A stretch of DNA of 64,000 bases, from the NCBI RefSeq assembly GCF_027409185.1, contig NC_084469.1, positions 32,106,293-32,170,292 of the forward strand. The letters run 5' to 3'. The number at the start of each line of letters is the position of its first letter. Within the stretch, counting starts at the first letter, position 1. The position numbers and the translations under genes were made by a program. The notes beneath the pieces were generated by a model. That model was not told the origin of the DNA. It saw nothing but the letters and a program-made list of their open reading frames with translations, and ran no database searches. Below, piece by piece: positions 61,156 to 64,000 of the stretch. The stretch is from Cynocephalus volans. Its lineage: Eukaryota > Chordata > Mammalia > Dermoptera > Cynocephalidae.

Positions 61156-62104
61156 TCAGAACTTTCTCCTGCTCAGGGTTTTTCTCAGGGCAAATTTAAT
61201 ATCTTTATTCCTCAAGCTGTAGATTAATGGATTCATCATGGGAACCACATTGGTATAAAAAACAGAAGATATTTTTCCCTCATTCATAGACCCAGCAGAA
61301 GATGGTTTGAGATACATAAATGCACTGGATCCAAAGAACAGAGAAACAGCAATTATGTGTGAACAACATGTGCTGAAGGCTTTGGACCTGCCTTCCTTGG
61401 AGGTAATTTGGAGGATGCTGGACAGGATGTAACCATAAGAGATAGAGATGGTGAGACTGGGAACAATAATGTTGATGCCCACCACAATGAAAACCACCAG
61501 CTCATTGACATAAGTACTGGTGCAGGAGAGCTGGAGCACAGGGAGGATGTCACACAAATAGTGGTTGATGGTGTTTGCGTCACAGAAGGTTAGTCTCAGC
61601 ATGCATCCAGTGTGGGCCATGGCACCAGAAAAGGCCATCAAGTATGAACCAAGCATCAGGTTGGAACACACTTCAGGGGACATGGCTATGTTATACAACA
61701 GAGGGTTACAGATGGCCACATAGCGATCATAGGCCATTGACGTCAGCACATAGCATTCAGAAATGGCAAAAAAACAGAAAAAGTAGAGCTGGGTCATGCA
61801 CCCCATGTAGGAGATCATATTATTCTTTGATATGAAGTTCATCAGCATTTTGGGTGTAAACACAGAAGAATAACAGAGGTCTACGAAGGATAAGTTAAGG
61901 AGGAAAAAGTACATGGGGGTGTGAAGATGTGAATTCAGCACAGTTAGGGTTATCAAGGCCAAATTTCCTAAGACAGTGACCACATACATCACTAGAAATA
62001 GAAGGAATAGAGGAAGTTGGAGTTCTAGTTGGTCTGTTAACCCCACCAGAATGAATTCAGTCACGAAAGAGCCATTTCCAGGAGCCATTCTTCTCAAAGG
62101 GAAT
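61156..62104 (-). CDS. OR8B-like: Olfactory receptor, family 8 subfamily B-like, intact
   Basis: This is an odorant-sensing G-protein-coupled receptor of olfactory neurons, with seven membrane segments and coupling to Golf. The coding part is 62088 to 61156 (310 residues, stop TGA). I chose the ATG at 62086-62088 because it gives the standard length and N-terminus (MAPGNGS, with a glycosylation site NGS at residues 5-7). Motifs in order: GN at 41-42, LHTPMYFFL at 55-63, MAYDRYVAIC at 118-127, KAFSTC at 236-241, PMMNPLIY at 283-290. Cys97 and Cys179 form the usual disulfide pair. Directly upstream a 3' splice site (pyrimidine-rich stretch, then cccacag) ends at 62105, which gives a 16-bp 5'UTR in this exon, the usual OR gene design with upstream non-coding exons. 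The sequence reads like OR8B receptors. The exact orthologue needs a search. Confidence 0.92.
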
Positions 62105-63569
62105 CTGTGGGCACAGGAGAAAAGGGGTGCATTAGAGGACAACCCACCTTTTCCTACAATAGGTTCACCCAGAAGTGTGAAGTGCATGCTGCAAACATCT
62201 GAGAATAGACCAACCTGAACACACAGAATCAGCCTTTACAGAGAAACACCGATGTACAGATATGCAAAAATGATTGCTGGAAAAAACAAAGAATGAGGGA
62301 GAAAAAGGGTGGACCAGAACAGAATCTCATCATGGCTTCACTCACTTCAGCCACCCCCTCACCAGTAAATTTGGAGGCAGATGTCTTAGCACCCTGGGCT
62401 GGCCTCTACTGCAGAGTAGACTCTGGTGGGGGGAGAGCCAAGAACATTTTTTATAATCTAAAAGTAAGGGACTAGAGTCTAGGAGAAGTTAAATTACTGT
62501 CCCTCATCACAGTGGGACATAAAAAGTCATAAATCTAGAGCAGAAAGGGATCTGTCCATGGAGAGGGAACTTACAGTTGGAGATCCTGCAGCCCCTGAGC
62601 CCACTGACGTCTCTGAACATTCTCTGCTCCCCACTCAAACACATCCTTCCCCCAGTTTCACTTGAGTCTTGGGATTGTACTAAATGGGATAAACAGTATA
62701 TATTAGATTCCTGGACTCCCATTTCAAAAAGGGAGGACATTAACATAAATGTAATTCAGCAACTCACCACCCTTAGGCCAGAATACCTTGGTGCTTCCTT
62801 ACCCTTGTTATTTCTCTCTGTGGCCCTGAAAGAGTAATTTCAGGCTCTGCGGTTTTGACTCCTTTCGATTCTAAGACAATGCAGTTCAGACTTTAATATT
62901 TGATATGCTCTGGAAATATTTTTGAACTACAGATCTCTATTTATGATTATGACTTTGAGTCCTCTCCAGCAACAGAGAAAAGTAAAGTCTTCATTACTAT
63001 CACATTTGCCCCTGATAAGATACAGAAGATTTAATGTAAATTTAATGATATAATGCACTTGGTTATAAACAGGGTGGAAGCTTGCTCAGTCTCTTCCCCA
63101 GGGGACAGATTCTACAGTAATAGTAAAATAATGGGATTATGTTTACACCCTGAGCCATATCTGTGTTCCTTAGGGGCTCAATATTTCACTCAAGTTTTCC
63201 CTTTACTCTAAGGATTGTACATCCCTTAAAGCAGAGCTAAATGTAAACTCCTGTGTCTTCATCATCTTGATCTCTGTGGGGAAATCTACTGTTTGGGTCC
63301 TCTTTTTCTTCCTACATCTTAAATGGAAGTTTTCCACAGAGTCTACCTCCAGGCTTTCTCATGTTTTTATCTGAAAATTTCCATGGATTGTAGTAACTCA
63401 CTTCAGGTGTTTTCTCTTCTAGGATATCATCAAAATAACTTTTAATGGCTTACATCCCTTCTACAGTTTTTACTTGTAAATACCAACTGGAAATGTCTAC
63501 TGCAGTGTCTTGCTCAGTCCTTCAATACTAACATTTCGTTAATGAGGTCATCAATTTTTTTCTCATTAT
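62105..63569. other. Intron or upstream region of the olfactory receptor
   Basis: This DNA lies upstream of the receptor's coding exon and should contain its intron and possibly a 5' non-coding exon. I cannot point to the exon or promoter. The open frames here (for example 62577-62837) show no known motif. Confidence 0.4.
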
Positions 63570-63825
63570 AGAAAAGTGTACAGGCTATAGCATTTGAGGG
63601 TCTATGTTTGAATCCCTCCCTCTGCTTATACTTACTCACTACAATACCCTGGACCACTAAAGTAACCTCTCTCTGCTTCAGGTTCATAATTTCTGTAATA
63701 CGGATAGTAACAATAACATCTTATTCACTGGATTTTGTGACTTAAATAAGACAATAAGAGTAAAACGGTTAGAACAGTGCCTGGCACATGGTAACTGGTC
63801 AATAAATGTCAGCTGATGAAATATT
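63570..63825 (+). repeat. MIR SINE
   Basis: The MIR core is recognised by gtctatgtttgaatccctcc near 63600, taacctctctctgcttcagg near 63662, and agaacagtgcctggcacatg near 63771, followed by gtcaataaatgtc. Orientation is plus. Confidence 0.85.
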
Positions 63826-64000
63826 TCAAATCTGATTGTGGTTATTGTTGCACAATCCTGTGAATAAACTAAAGACTATTAAAATTTACTCTTCAATTGT
63901 GTAAATGGCTTGATATGTGAATAATATCTCAATAAAGCAGTCACCAGAGATAAAACAGTAAATTCTAAAAAAAGGAAAGATAACATATAAAAGGAAACCA
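63826..64000. other. Unique sequence to the window end
   Basis: Nothing is recognised. It is AT-rich, with several A runs. Confidence 0.4.

Noticed and set aside
62089-62187. An upstream in-frame start at 62187 would give the olfactory receptor 33 extra residues.
   Set aside because: The 310-residue form starting at 62088 has the standard OR N-terminus and length, and a splice acceptor lies between the two starts at about 62105.

Overview
This is nuclear DNA from a placental mammal. It carries many LINE-1 (L1) copies of different ages, MIR and L2 relics, an endogenous retrovirus, one intronless olfactory receptor exon, a processed pseudogene, and a mitochondrial insertion about 9 kb long. 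Two short tRNA-Ile-derived SINEs (36406-36492 minus, 57495-57588 plus) look like the CYN-type SINEs I know from colugos, and no Alu or B1 is visible. I therefore infer a colugo (Dermoptera), at moderate confidence only.

Layout. 1-3430: the 3' part of a decayed ERV-L-like provirus (pol, then an LTR). 3815-4400: a fragment of an old L1. 6021-7515: an L1 with an inverted 5' half, which probably carried a piece of its source locus in a 3' transduction. 7820-29485: a nested block. One old L1 (target duplication aagcaattgg at both ends) was invaded by a mitochondrial segment running from control region to COX2 (about 11665-24383) and by a processed copy of DCAF6 (24921-27904). The mitochondrial segment was itself hit by a younger L1 (11708-15329) and by a solo LTR (23056-23380).

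29486-41790: mostly unique sequence with MIR, L2 and L1 pieces, a young minus-strand L1 (34471-35496), and a composite retroposon with a 101-bp tandem array (about 36612-38185). 41870-45950: an old L1 split by a second copy of that composite (42041-43509), bounded by a 15-bp target duplication. 47125-48701: a young minus-strand L1 in which a CpG-rich 5' end is joined directly to the last third of ORF2. 51914-55318: another internally deleted L1. 55336-61085: unique sequence, a SINE, MIR and one more L1.

61156-62104 (minus) holds the only gene that looks intact: an OR8B-like olfactory receptor of 310 residues. The rest is repeat or unique intergenic DNA in which I see no gene. The items most worth following are the VNTR-bearing composite retroposon, the 5'UTR-to-ORF2 L1 chimera, and the nested block, whose layers date one another.
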